Of a stretch of DNA of 64,000 bases, positions 7,931 through 22,090 are shown piece after piece. Position numbers and translations under genes: made by a program. Each line of letters begins with the position of its first letter. Position 1 is the first letter of the stretch. The stretch is from Bog-756 sp963713625 (GTDB taxonomy: Bacteria; Actinomycetota; Acidimicrobiia; Acidimicrobiales; RAAP-2): NCBI GenBank assembly GCA_963713625.1, contig CAVQMN010000011.1, positions 310,001 to 374,000 on the forward strand. Direction: 5' to 3'. The notes under the pieces were generated by a model that worked only from the letters and a program-made list of their open reading frames with translations, ran no database searches and was not told the DNA's origin.

Positions 7931-8595
7931 TCACGCAGGACGTAACCCACGCCGCGCGCGGTATGGATGAGCCTCGGCTCGTCGCCCGACTCGGTCTTCC
8001 GCCTCAGGTACCCGACGTAGACGGCGAGCGAGTTGGTCCCCGAGTCGAACGTGTAGCCCCACACCCGGTCGAGGATGAGCTCGCGGGTCAGGACCTGGCG
8101 CGGGTGGCGTAGGAGGAGCTCGAGCAGGTCGAACTCGATCCGGGTCAGCGTGAACTGGCGATCGCCACGGCTGGCCTCGCGGGTGACGGGGTCGAGGCTG
8201 AGATCGGCGAAGCGGAGCACCTCGCCCGCCTCTTCGGGCCGCCGCCGCAGCAGGGCCCGCAGTCGGGCCAACAGCTCGGCCAGGGCGAAGGGCTTGACCA
8301 GATAGTCGTCGGCGCCGGCATCGAGGCCCTGGACCCGGTCGTTGATGGCGTCGCGGGCGGTGAGCATGAGCACGGGGGTGTCGTTGTCGGCGGCCCGGAG
8401 CCGGCGGCACACGTCGAGGCCGTCGGAGGTGGGCAACCCGATGTCGAGGATGACCGCGTCCGGGGGCCGGATGGCGATCTCCTCGAGCGCCGGCGGTCCG
8501 TCGCTCGCCACCGAGACCTCATATCCCTCCAGGCGGAGGGCCCGGTTGAGCGCACCACTGACGGCGGGATCGTCATCGACGACGAGGACTCTCAT
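7924..8595 (-). CDS. OmpR/PhoB-family response regulator
   Basis: A 223-residue DNA-binding regulator paired with the downstream kinase. The receiver domain occupies residues 1-120, with the acidic pocket DDD at 7-9, phospho-acceptor Asp about 51 (VILDIGLP) and the conserved Lys in YLVKPF. The C-terminal winged-helix domain follows (LTRIEFDLLELLLRHPRQVL, then YVGYLRRKTE and a final TARGVGYVLRDP). Such regulators bind direct repeats near their targets. It is transcribed before the kinase, so one promoter probably lies in 8596-8759. Confidence 0.94.
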   Translation of the reverse strand: MRVLVVDDDPAVSGALNRALRLEGYEVSVASDGPPALEEIAIRPPDAVILDIGLPTSDGLDVCRRLRAADNDTPVLMLTARDAINDRVQGLDAGADDYLVKPFALAELLARLRALLRRRPEEAGEVLRFADLSLDPVTREASRGDRQFTLTRIEFDLLELLLRHPRQVLTRELILDRVWGYTFDSGTNSLAVYVGYLRRKTESGDEPRLIHTARGVGYVLRDP

Positions 8596-8759
8596 CGGGC
8601 CGGGAGCCTACCGGGGTCGTGGAAGCTTTCCGCGGCACCAGGCTCGGAAACGGACCGGGGCCGCCGGTGGGGGGAGGGCCCGGCCCCGATGGACGGGCTG
8701 CCGGTTCCACCTGCGGGAGTAGCCTGTTGCCGCACGCGACCGGGGCCGGTTGCTGGCGA

Positions 8760-8832
8760 TCCGAGGTAGTTCAATTGGCAGAACGCTGGCCTTTGGAGCC
8801 AGATGTTGGAGGTTCGAGCCCTCCCCTCGGAG
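8760..8832 (+). tRNA. tRNA-Gln (anticodon TTG)
   Basis: A full cloverleaf can be drawn. The acceptor TCCGAGG (8760-8766) pairs with CCTCGGA (8825-8831). The anticodon stem is CTGGC/GCCAG with loop CTTTGGA, giving anticodon TTG. The T stem is GGAGG/CCTCC with loop TTCGAGC. The discriminator is G at 8832, and CCA is not encoded. It is the only gene on this strand between ispE and glmU. Confidence 0.95.
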
Positions 8833-8887
8833 CTGGCCACGGAGCGGCCGGCAGCCCGGCCCGAAGCTCCGGAGAGTGCGCTGAGGG

Positions 8888-10726
<1,839 letters not shown>

Positions 10727-10949
10727 GGAGTCACAGAGGGCCTAGGAGTCGAGGAAGAAGAATGGGAATGGGTGTCGGGGTCGTGGCTACACGGAGGGTG
10801 GTGAGAGACTCAGGTTACCCGGCACAGACGCCCCCCTGATCACGAGGGCATGGAATGGAAGTGATCTGTAGCGGTCGGTTCGCTCGGTGAGCAGTTCAGA
10901 CGCAGGCTCAGCGTGTCGACTCTACAACCGGGAGTCGCCTGCCGGTGGG

Positions 10950-13900
10950 TCATCCGTTGGTGGAGTTCGACGATCCCGACGGGGGACCGGTGCCGACGCT
11001 GTTGATCGCGGCCACCTGGAAGGTGTACGTGCTGCGAATTGCTCAGGCCGGTCACCGTCTCGGTCGTGGCCGTTGAGTTGAAGGTCTGCGCCGTTTGAGC
11101 CGTGCCGCCGATGTACGGCGTCACCACGTAGCCGGTCACGGATGCACCGCCATTGGCTGCGGGCGCCGTCCAGCTGACCGACACCGACGTGCCGTTGACT
11201 CTGTTCGCCGTTCCGATGGTCGGCGCCCCCGGGGTGCCGACGGTGATCGAGTTGCTCGCCGCCGAGGGCAGCCCGGTGCCGTTGGCGTTGATGGCCGACA
11301 CGGTGAAGGTGTACGCAGTCCCGGTGGTCAGCCCGGTGAAGACACAGGAGGTCGATGACCCGTTGAGGCTGGTCGAGCAGGCCGCCGGGGTGGTGACCGA
11401 CGGGCTGGACGTGACCGTGTACCCGGTGATGCCCGAGCCCCCGGTGACCGTCGGTGCCGTCCAGGTGACGGTGGCCGAGGTGGCCGAGGTCGTGGCCGAG
11501 GCCGTGCCGATGGTCGGGGCCCCGGGTGCGCCCACGGTGATCGAGTTGGACGGGGCCGAGGCCGGACTGTTCCCGTTGCCGTTCTTGGCCACGACCGTGA
11601 ATGTGTAGGCGGTGCGGGTGGTCAACCCGGTGAACGTGCAGGTGGTCGATGCCCCGGTGAGGGTGGGGGTCGTGCAGGCGGCCGGCGTGGTGACCGCCGG
11701 GCTGGAGGTCACCGTGTAGCCGGTCAGGCCCGAACCGCCGATGTTGGTCGGATCGGTCCAGGTGATGGTGGCCGAGGTGGCCGAGGCGGTGGCGGCGGCG
11801 GTGACGCCGGTGGGCGCCCCCGGCGTCCCCAGCGTGATCGAGTTGGACGGGGCCGAGGCCGTGCCCGTTCCCGCGCTGTTGGTGGCGGTCACGGTGAAGG
11901 TATAGGACGTGCCCCTGGTCAACCCGGTCACCGTGCAGGTGGTGGCCCCGGTGGTGGTGCAGGTCCCACTGCCGGGGTTGGAGGTGACGGTGTACCCGGT
12001 GACGGTGGCCCCACCGTTGTTGGCCGGCGCCGTCCAGCTGATCGAGGCCGAGGTGGACAAGGTGGTGGCCACCGCGGTCACCCCGGTCGGCGGGTTGGGC
12101 GATGTGGCCGGGACGACCGGGGCCGAGGCGGCCGATGCCGGTCCGGTTCCGACCCCGTTGGTGGCGGTCACGGTGAAGGTGTAGGTGTCACCGTTGGTCA
12201 ATCCGGTGACCACGGTCGGGCTGGCGGTGTCGTTGGCCGTCTGGCCCCCGTTGGCCGGCGTCGTGGTATCGGTGGCGGTCACCGTGTAGCCGGTGATGGT
12301 GGACCCACCGGTGGAGGCCGGCGCGGTGTACGAGACGGTCGACTGGCCGTTCTCGTTGGAGGTGGCGCTCACGCCGGTGGGCGCTCCCGGGGTGGTGGCC
12401 GGGATGACCGCGGCCGACGGGGCCGATGCCGGTCCGGCGCCGACGCTGTTGGAGGCGGTGACGGTGAAGGTGTAGCTGGTGCCGTTGGTCAACCCGTTCA
12501 CCGTGCAGCTGGTCGTACCCGTGGTGCAGGTGAAGCTCCCAGGGCGTCGAGGTCACCGTGTAGCTGGAGACCGCCGTGCCGCCGTTGACCGCAGGAGCGG
12601 TCCACGACACCGCCGACTGGGCGTTGGCATTGGACGTGCCGCTCACACCCGTCGGTGCCCCGGGTGTGCCCACGATGAGCGAGTTCGACGCCGCCGAAGC
12701 ACTTCCGGTTCCGGCGGCATTGGTGGCCTTGACGGTGAAGGTGTAGGTGGTTCCCTTGGTCAGCCCGGTCACGGTACAGCCCAGGGTGGCGGTGGTGCAG
12801 GTGAGCCCGCCCGGAGCCGAGGTCACCGCGTAGCTGGTGATGGTGGCCCCGCCGTTGCTGGCCGGGGCGGCCCAGCTGATGGCCGCGGTGGTGGACGAGG
12901 AGGTGGCGGCGGCGGTGACACCGGTGGGAGCCCCCGGCGTGGTGGCCGGGGTGGCGGTGGCTGACGGGGCCGAGGCCGGACCGGTGCCCGAGCCGTTGGT
13001 GGCGGTCACCGTGAAGGTGTAGCCGGTGCCGTTGGTCAGCCCGGTCACCGTGCAGTTGGTGGTCCCGGTGGCGGTGCAGGTGAAGCTGCCCGGCGTGGAG
13101 GTCACCTGATAGCTGGTGATGGTCGAGCCACCGTTACTGCTCGGTGCGGTCCACGACACCGCCGACTGGGCGTTGGCATTGGACGTACCGCTCACGCCGG
13201 TCGGAGCCCCTGGGAGGGTGGACGGTGTCGCCGTGGGCGAGGCTGCCGACGCCGGACCGGTGCCGGAGGCGTTGGTGGCGGTCACCGTGAAGGTGTACCC
13301 GGTGCCGTTGGTCAGCCCGGCCACCGTGCAGCTGGTCGTGGCCGTGGTGCAGGTGAAGCCCCCGGGCGCCGAGGTCACCAGGTAGCTGGTGATGGTGGCC
13401 CCGCCGTTGCTGCCCGGCGCCGTCCACGACACCACCGACTGGGCGTTGGCGTTGGACGTGCCGCTCACCCCGGTCGGTGCCCCGGGCACGGTGGAGGGCG
13501 TGGCCGTGGTCGACGGGGCCGACGACGGACCCGTTCCTGCCGCGTTGGTGGCCGTCACCGTGAAGGTGTAGCCGACGCCGTTGGTCAGCGCGGTCACCGT
13601 GCAGCTGGTGGTGGCCGTGGTGCAGGTCTTCCCGCCTGGGCTCGAGGTGACGGTGTAACTCGTCACGGTCGCCCCGCCGTTGGAGATCGGCGCGGTCCAC
13701 GACACCACCGACTGGGCGTTGGCGTTGGACGTGGCGCTCACCAAGGTGGGCGCTCCCGGTGTGGTGGCCGGGGTGGCGGTGGCCGAGGCGGCCGAGGCCG
13801 GCCCGGTCCCCGAGCCGTTGGTGGCCGTCACCGTGAAGGTGTAGCCGGTGCCGTTGGTCAGCCCGGTCACCGTGCAGCTGGTGGTCCCGGCGGTGGTGCA

Positions 13901-16900
13901 GGTGAAACTGCCCGGGGTGGAGGTCACCTGGTAGCTGGTGATCGGTGCGCCCCCGTTGGAGCCGGGAGCGGTCCACGACACGGTCGACTGGCTGTTGGCA
14001 TTGGAGGTGGCGGTCACTCCGGTCGGAGCACCGGGGACGACCGACGGGGTGGCGGTGGCCGACGGCGACGAGGCCGCGCTGGTCCCGGCCGAGTTGGTGG
14101 CCTTGACGGTGAAGGTATAGCCGGTGCCGTTGGTCAGCCCGGTCACCGTACAGGTGGTGGCCCCGGTGGTGGTGCAGGTGAAGCCACCCGGTGCCGAGGT
14201 CACGGTGTACCCGGTGATGGTGGCCCCACCGCTGGAGGCGGGCGCCGTCCAGGAGACGACCGACTGGGCGTTGGCGTAGGAGGTGGCGGTCACCCCGGTC
14301 GGCGCGCCGGGGACCGTGGCCGGGGTGGCGGTGGCCGAGGGGGCCGAGGCCGCGCTGGTGCCGGCTGCGTTGGTGGCGGTGACGGTGAAGGTATAGCCGG
14401 TGCCGTTGGTCAGCCCGGTCACCGTGCAGGTGGTGGCCGGCGTGGCCGGGGCGGTCGAGGTGGAGGTACAGGTCTGTCCGCCGCTCGAGGTCACCGTGTA
14501 CTTGGTGATGGTGGCCCCACCGTTGGAGACGGGCGCGGTCCACGACACCACCGACTGGGCGTTGGCGTTGGAGGTGGCGGTGACCCCGGTCGGTGCCCCC
14601 GGTGTGGTGGCCGGGATGGCGGTGGCCGACGGGGCCGACGGCACACTGGTGCCGGCCGTGTTGGTGGCGGTCACCGTGAAGGTGTAGCCGGTGCCGTTGG
14701 TCAGTCCGGTGACGGTGCAGCTGGTCGTGCCCGTCGTGCAGGTGAAGCCACCCGGCGACGAGGTCACCGTGTAGCCGGAGATGCCGGCCCCACCGTTGGA
14801 CACGGGCGCGGTCCACGACACCACCGACTGGGCGTTGGCGTTGGAGGTGGCGGTGACCCCGGTGGGTGCACCCGGAGCCGTGGCCGGGATGGCCGGGGCC
14901 GAGGGCGCCGAGGCCACGCTGGTGCCGACGACGTTGGTGGCGGTCACCGTGAACGTGTAACTCGTGCCGTTGGTCAGCCCGGTCACCGTGCAGGTGGTGG
15001 CGGCCGGCGTCGGCGTGGTCGAGGTGCAGGTCTGGCCACCGCTGGAGGTGACGGTGTACTTGGTGATGGTGGCTCCGCCGTTGTTCGGAGCGGTCCACGA
15101 CACCACCGACTGGGTGTTGGCGTTGGAGGTGGCGGTGACCCCGGTGGGCGCGCTGGGCGTGGTGGCCGGGGTGGCGGTGGCCGACGGGGCCGAGGCCGCG
15201 CCGGTTCCGGCCGAGTTGGTGGCCGTCACCGTGAAGGTGTAGCCGGTGCCGTTGGTCAATCCGGTGACGGTGCAGCTGGTCGTCCCGGCCGTGCAGGTGA
15301 AGCCGCCCGGCGATGAGGTCACCGTGTAGCTGGAGATGGCCGCCCCGCCGTTGGAGGCCGGCGCGGTCCACGACACCACTGACTGGGCGTTGGCGTTGGA
15401 GGTGGCGGTGACCCCGGTGGGTGCACCGGGCACGGTGGCGGGAATGGCGGCCGCCGAGGGGGCCGAGGCCGGACCGGACCCGACCGTGTTGGTGGCCTTG
15501 ACGGTGAAGGTGTAGCTCGTGCCGTTGGTCAGCCCGGTCACCGTGCAGGACGTCGTGGTCCCGTTCGGGGTGGTGCAGGTCTGGCCACCGCTGGAGGTCA
15601 CCGTGTAGCTGGTGATGGCCGAGCCACCGTTGAAGGACGGCGCCGTCCAGGTCACCACCGACTGGGCGTTGGCGTTGGAGGTGGCCGACACATTGGTCGG
15701 AGCGCCCGGCGTCCCTTGGACGATCGAGTTGGATGCAGGCGAGGCTGCACCGGTTCCGGCCGGGTTGGTGGCGGTCACGGTGAAGGTGTAGGTGGTGCCC
15801 GGCGTGAGCCCGGTCACCGTGCAGGACGTCGTGGTCCCGTTGGGGGTGGTGCAGGTCTGGCCACCCGGGCTGGCGGTCACCGTGTAGCTGGTGATGGCGG
15901 CCCCGCCGTTGCTACCGGGTGCGGACCAGGTGACCGAGGCCGTGGTGGACGAGGCCGTGGCCACGGCGGTGGCCCCGCTCGGAGCCGATGGCACGGTGGC
16001 CGGCACGGCCGCGGCCGAGGCGGCCGACGCCGGGCTGTTTCCCGAAGCGTTGGTGGCCGTCACCGTGAAGGTGTAGCCCACGCCGTTGGTCAGGCCGGTG
16101 ACCGTGCAGGTGGTGGCTCCGGTGGTCGTGCAGGTGAAGCCACCCGGCGACGAGGTCACCGTGTAGCCGGTGATGGTGGCGCCTCCGTTGGAGCTGGGAG
16201 CCGTCCAGGTGACCACCGACTTGGCGTTGGCATAGGAGGTGGCCGAAACGCCGGTGGGCGCGGTGGGCACGGTGGACGGCGTGGCCACGGCCGAGGGCGA
16301 CGAGGCCGGGCCGGTGCCCGAGCCGTTGGTGGCCGTCACCGTGAACGTGTACCCGGTGCCGTTGGTCAGCCCGGTCACCGTGCAGGTGGTGGTTCCGGTG
16401 GTGGTACAGGTCCGGCCGCCCGGGCTCGACGTCACCGTATAGCCGGTGATGGGGGCGCCACCGTTGGAGGTCGGAGCGGTCCAGGACACGACCGACTGGG
16501 TGTTGGCGGCCGAGCTGGCCGTCACCCCGGTCGGTGCGCCCGGGATGGTGGACGGGGTCGCCGTCGCCGGTGCCGAGGACGGACCGGTGCCCACCGCGTT
16601 GGTGGCGGTCACCGTGAAGGTGTAGGTGACTCCGTTGGTCAGGCCGAGCAGGACACAGGTGGTGGTCGACCCGTTGGCCGTGGTGCACGTCTGTCCGGTG
16701 TTGGCCGTCACCGTGTAGCTGGTGATCGGCGAGCCGTTGGCCGCCGGCGCCGTCCACGACACGGTGGACTGGCCGTTCTGGAAGGAGGTGGCGGTGACCC
16801 CGGTCGGTGCCCCGGGGGTGGCGGCCGGGATGGCCGGAGCCGACGGGCTGGACGCCGGTCCGGTGCCGGCCAACGTGGTGGCGGTCACCGTGAAGGTGTA

Positions 16901-19900
16901 GCTGGTGCCGTTGGTCAGACCGCTCACCGTGCAGCTGGTCGCTCCGGCCGTCGTGCAGGTCTGCCCGCCGGGGCTGGCCGTGACCGTGTAGCCGGTGATG
17001 GCCAGCCCGCCGGTGTTGGCCGGAGCCGTCCAGGTCACCAGCGAGGCGCTGTTCTGGTTGGAGGTCGCCGACACTGCGGTGGGGGCGCCGGGAAGCGTGG
17101 CCGGGATGATCGAGTTCGACGGCGCCGAGGCGGCACCGGTCCCGGCCGGGTTGGTGGCGGTGACCGTGAAGGTGTAGCTGGTCCCGTTGGTCAGGCCGGT
17201 CACCGTGCAGGTGGTGGTCGTCCCGTTGGCGGTGGTGCAGGTCTGGCCGCCGCTGGACGTCACCGTGTAGCTGGTGATGGCCGCCCCGCCGTTCGAGCTC
17301 GGTGCCGTCCACGACACCACCGACTGGCTGTTGGCGTAGTTGGTGGCGGTGACGTTGATGGGTGCGCCCGGCGTGGTGGCCGGAATGGCCGCCGCTGAAG
17401 CGGCCGACGCCGTCCCCGTCCCCGATGCGTTGGTGGCGGCCACGGTGAAGGTGTAGCTGGCCCCGTTGGTGAGGCCGGTGACCGTCTCACTGAGGGCGGC
17501 CGAGTTGAAGACCTGTGCGGTCTGGGCCACGCCCGCCTTGTAGGGCGTGACCGTGTAGCCGGTGATCACGGCACCGCCGTTGGAAGCCGGCGCCAACCAG
17601 GACACCACCGACTGGGCGTTGGCGTACGAGGTGGCCGTGACGTTGGTCGGAGCCCCGGGCTTGGTCGACGGCGTCGCCGGCGCCGAGGGGGCCGAGGCCG
17701 GACCGGTGCCCACGGAGTTGGTGGCGGTGACCGTGAAGGTATAGCTGGTGCCGTTGGTCAGCCCGGACACCGTGCAGGAGGTGGCAGGTGTCGCCGGCGC
17801 CGTCGAGGTCGACGTACAGGTCTGGCCACCGCTGGAGGTGACCGTGTACTTGGTGATGGTGACGCCACCGTTGGAGGCCGGTGCCGTCCACGACACCACC
17901 GACTGGGTGTTGGCGTTATTGGTGGCTGTCACATTGGTCGGGGCACCGGGGACGGTGGTGGTCGGCGTCACCGCGTTCGAGGGCGACGACGGGGTACTGG
18001 TGCCCACGGTGTTGGTGGCGGTGACGGTGAAGGTGTACGAGGTCCCGTCCGTGAGCCCCGCCACCGTGCAGACGGTCGAACTGGTGGTGCACGTCCTGCC
18101 GCCGGGGCTCGAGGTCACGGTGTACCCGGTGATGGCGAAGCCGCCGTTGGAGGCCGGCGCGTTCCACGAGACGGTGGCCGACTGATAGCCGGCGACGGCG
18201 GTGGCCGCCGTCGGAGCACCGGGAGCTGCGCCCGGGGTGGCCGATGCCGGATTCGAGGGCGCGCTGGTACCCAGGGCGTTGGTGGCGGTGACCGTGAACG
18301 TGTAGGTGGTGCCGTTGGTCAGCCCGCTCACCGTGCAGCCGGTCGTGGGCGGCGACGGCGTGCTCGAGGTGCAGGTCTGGCCGCCGCTGGAGGTGACCGT
18401 GTAGCTGGTGATGGCCGACCCGCCGTTGGAGGGGGCGGTCCAGGTCACGGCCGACTGGCCGTTGGTGAACGAGGTGGCGATCACGTTGGTGGGACTGGCG
18501 GGCGGTCCGACCGGCATGACCGAGTTGGAGGAGCCCGATGACGGCCCGGAGCCCGAGCCGTTGGCCGCAGTGACCTTGAAGTTGTAGGTGGTCCCGTTGG
18601 TCAGCCCGGTCACCGTGCAGGGGGAGCCGGCGCACGTGCCGGTGATCCCCCCCGGATTGGAGGTGACGGTGTAGCTGGTGATGGGGGCTCCATTGGCGGC
18701 TGGGGCGGTGAAGGTGACAGAGGCGCTGGCGTTGCCGGCGGTGGCCGTTCCGATGGTCGGTGCCCCGGGCACGGCCGACGGGGTGGCCGCGGGCGACGGA
18801 GATGAGGCCGGGCCGGTACCGATGGCGTTGGTGGCGGTCACGGTGAAGGTGTAACTCGTGCCGTTGGTGAGACCGTTGACCGTGCACGAGGTGGCGCCGG
18901 TGGTCGTGCACGTCTTGCCGCCGGGGGCCGATGTGACGGCGTACCCGGTGATGGGGAGGCCGCCGGTGAAGACCGGTGCGGTCCACGAGACCACCGACTG
19001 TCCGTTGGCGTATGAGGTGCCGCCCACCCCGGTAGGCGCCCCTGGTTTGGTCGGGACCACCACCGTGTTGGATGGGAGTGAGGCGGGCCCGGTGCCCTGG
19101 GCATTGGTGGCGGTCACCGTGAAGGTGTAGCTACTGCCGACGGTGAGGCCGGAGATCGTCGTGGAGGTGGCACTGGATCCGGTCACGTTGAGCCCGGTGC
19201 AGGTGGCGCAGGGCGGGGTCGGGGTCACCGTGTAGTTCGAGATGGGGGATCCATTCGACGAGGGATCGGTCCACCCGACCGTGACGGTGTCGTTCACATT
19301 TCCCGCCGCGCTGACCAGGGTGGGCGCATTCGGGGCGCTCGGAACGGTGGTCAGAGCGGACGGTAGTGACGGGTCACTGGTGCCGCTGGCATTGGTGGCG
19401 GTGACGGTGAAGACATAGCTGGCTCCGGCCGTGAGACCCTGCACCGCCGCCGAGGTGGCGGTGGCGCCGGTCACGGTCTGCCCGGTGCAGGCGGAGCATG
19501 CGGGAGTAACGCCGACGGTGTAGTTGGTGATGGGCGAACCATGGTTGGCCGGGTCGGTCCAGTTGATGGTGGCCGTGCCTCCGGCGTTGGCCACGGCGGT
19601 GACATCGGTGGGGGGGGCCGGAGCGGTGATCGTCGGGTAGCCGGGCAGGGCGCCGGGGTTGGTGGCGCAGTATTGCGAGAGCGGCTGTGTCGTACCGAAG
19701 ACGGGGAGAATCGTCGGGCAGAAGTCGGTCGGCGTTGAGCTCGAGTCGTCGGTGATCGATGTGAGGACCCACGAGGACGTGGTGGGGACGAGGTAGCTCG
19801 GGGGTGACAGGAAGTTGAGAAGAGGGTCCCACGTATAGTGCTTGACATAGCCCGAGGTGACGTTGTTGTTATTGAATGTCCCCACGGGGCCCCGGGCGAA

Positions 19901-22076
19901 TTGCTGGATCGATCCGTAGACGTACAGGGGGCCTTCGTTGGATCCGGTTTGATAGTTGTTCACCACGAAGGACTGGGTGAGGGCGAGCACGGCGGCGTCG
20001 ATGGTGACCCCGCCGGTCCCGGTGGCCACGTTGCCGCTTCCTGTTGACGGGTCACAGAGAGGTCCGGGGGTACCGGCGCAGGCGGGGAGGACGGATCCAC
20101 CGTTCCCCGAGGTGACCGGGTGGTTGACCTCCACGTACTCATTGGCGATGAGGCCGAGCGAGTCGTTGGTGAGGTTGGGAGCATACGGGCACAGACCCTG
20201 GGATTGGACGCTGGCACCGCTCTGACCGGTGGTCCACTTCCCCGAGCAGTCCTGGTAGGTGATGTTCCCGTCGACGACGACGTCGTTGGCCGTGCCGATG
20301 GTCAGCAGTCCCGACAGAGCCCCGCTCACGAAGGCGTCGCCTTCGGCGTCAGGATTGGACGTCTCACCGTAGTAGCACCCCGAGCAGCCGCCGGCGGTGG
20401 TCTGCGAATTGGCCCCGTAGGCCGCCGACGGCGTATAGGTGTTGGTCTGACCGCCGAGGTTGTCCTGCGAGCTCCCAACCGAGCTGTTGCCGCCGTAGGT
20501 GGCGGAAAATGCCCCGGTCCCGTTGCTGGCCTCGGTCACCGTGCAGACGGCGGTCGACTGGAAATTGTTGCCCACCGGCACCGGTGCGGACATGGTCACC
20601 GCCGTGCACGTGGGAATGACCGCGGTCGATGTCGTGGTGTGTCCGAAGTTCGTGGTGCTGGTCGTCTGGCTGAAGGCCACCGTGGCCGCATTGTTGAGCT
20701 GATTGCTGGACGAGGTCACCGTGGCGGTGAGGGTCACCGGGGTATTTTGGGCCGGGGTGGTGGGATTCGACGTCAGGTTGGTGACCGAGTTGGCCATGTA
20801 GGCATCGAAGGGATTGGCGCCCAAGACGGTCTCCCCCGCGGTGGCATTCTCAACGAAGACGACGCCATTGGCGGGGAGGGGAGCAACGCCGTTGCTGGGA
20901 CAGTCGTTGGTGTTGCCCGAGACCGACCCATCGGCATTCACCACATAGGTGTTGTTGGTATCAAGTGTGTTCCCGTTGACCGTGGTGGTGCTTTGCGGGG
21001 TATCGGGGCTGATCACCGTCATCTGGCCGACGCCGGACGCGTTGGTGCTCAGGGTGATCTGGGTCGGCCCGGAGTAGAGGCAGCCGTTGAAGCCGGCAAT
21101 CTGCCCGAGGGAGGAGTCGCTCTGGGGCGGCACTTGCACCGGATTGCCGTACGAACTGTTGGTGGTGTCGTAGAGGTGGACGTCACCGCTCGCTTTCGAG
21201 CAGTTGGCGTCGCTGCCCGACATGCCATAGGTGTCGTCCACGAACAGGCAGTGGGGGTCGGCGGTCTCGACCGCCGAAGGAACCGGCGCCGGCGGAGTGG
21301 TGGAAGGATTGCCGAACGACGGTGAATTGGCCTGGGTGCCATCGCCGCTCACGAAGACGGAGTCGTTGGTATAGGTCGGGCCGAAGAGGTAGTCACCAGG
21401 TGCGAAGTACACCGGCGTACAGCTGGCGTTGCTGTTGTCGATGTTGTAGCCCATCGAACTGCTCCAGTTGTAGGCGCAGGTCGAGTAGTTGCCATTCGAG
21501 CTGTAGGACTCGTAGTTGGACCACCAGACCTGAGAGAGGAAGCCGTTCTTCGGTGCCAGGTTGAGGATCTTGTGGGCGAAGATGTATCCCGTCTTCGAGG
21601 TCGGGTCTTTGGCCGCGCCCACGACTTCGACGGCCAGATTGGTGAGCGCGTGCGTCGTCGGATCGAACGTCGGTTGCGGATTTCCGAAGGAGTAGTACTC
21701 GGCGCCGGTGTTGCCGGATGCCGAGCCGGTCACCAGGTTCCACTCGGCGTAGTCGATGCCACGAGCAGATTCCCGTGCCGTTGGTGCTGCTGCTGCAGTA
21801 GGCCAGGCTGGGATTGGTGTTCAGTGCGGTGACGTAGCCGTTCTCTCCGGCGTCCACCGCCTGGTTGGCGTAGTCCGCCACCGATGCGGATTGCTGGATC
21901 GGACCCGACTGGATGATCGTGCCGACGATGGTCGCGCCGATGATTCCGACGATGAGGCTGAGCGCGAGGACGGCGACGATCGCCGTCTGGCCGAGGTCGG
22001 ATGCCCGGGCGGCACGGCGCCGCCGAGCTTGCTGTGTTCCGAACCTGTTTCCGACGTTCCACGTGGTGGGCTTCAT
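10950..22076 (-). CDS. giant PilX-like minor pilin with 31 fibronectin type III repeats (three frame breaks as assembled)
   Basis: Reading leftward from ATG 22076 (preceded by AGGAAG), the N-terminus is basic and then hydrophobic (SDLGQTAIVAVLALSLIVG). It resembles PilX-type minor pilins, with a possible prepilin-peptidase site after Gly and no Glu at position 5. About 800 residues of exodomain follow. This contains a block resembling the pilus-associated DUF4900-type domain (for example GPLYVYGSIQQFARGPVG and WDPLLNFLSPPSYLVP), interrupted by an Ig-like segment. From about 19625 to the end there are 31 Fn3 repeats. The C-terminus (SGSSNSTNG) has no sortase motif or membrane segment, so the only anchor is the pilin helix. 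Single extra bases near 21764, 12543 and 11034 break the frame; removing them gives one frame of about 3,707 residues ending at TGA 10950-10952. Role as an adhesin is inferred. Confidence 0.8.
10955..19625 (-). repeat. array of 31 Fn3 coding repeats, period about 280 bp
   Basis: Each unit encodes about 90 residues that open PGAPTxVxATSxAN, continue SVVSWTAPxxNGG, and end TGLTNGTxYTFTVTATN. The units around 12.6-15.7 kb are the most alike, often differing by a few bases, which suggests recent duplication or gene conversion. The first two units (near 19.1-19.6 kb) and the last four are more divergent. 28 of 31 units carry a Cys pair (CxxC in the first two, otherwise Cys-x(5-15)-Cys) in the middle of the domain. 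Such arrays are prone to copy-number change and assembly collapse. Confidence 0.93.
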
Positions 22077-22090
22077 GGTCTTCCTATGGC

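Noticed and set aside
6623..7945. 440-codon plus-strand frame over the sensor kinase gene
   Set aside because: Antisense shadow of a complete histidine kinase; the His/Gly-rich end comes from the TCACGGG repeats.
10950..19600. Long open frames on the plus strand and a second minus-strand frame (for example 15716-17398 plus; 13134-15371 minus) across the Fn3 array
   Set aside because: They are out-of-frame readings of the same repeats; their products are Arg/His/Gly-rich and follow the repeat period with no domain of their own.
10950..19625. Possible CRISPR array
   Set aside because: The period is about 280 bp with continuous coding similarity; there are no short repeats separated by unique spacers.
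20120..21325. 401-codon plus-strand frame over the PilX-like exodomain
   Set aside because: The minus-strand frame is continuous and matches pilus-type exodomain sequence; the plus frame has none.
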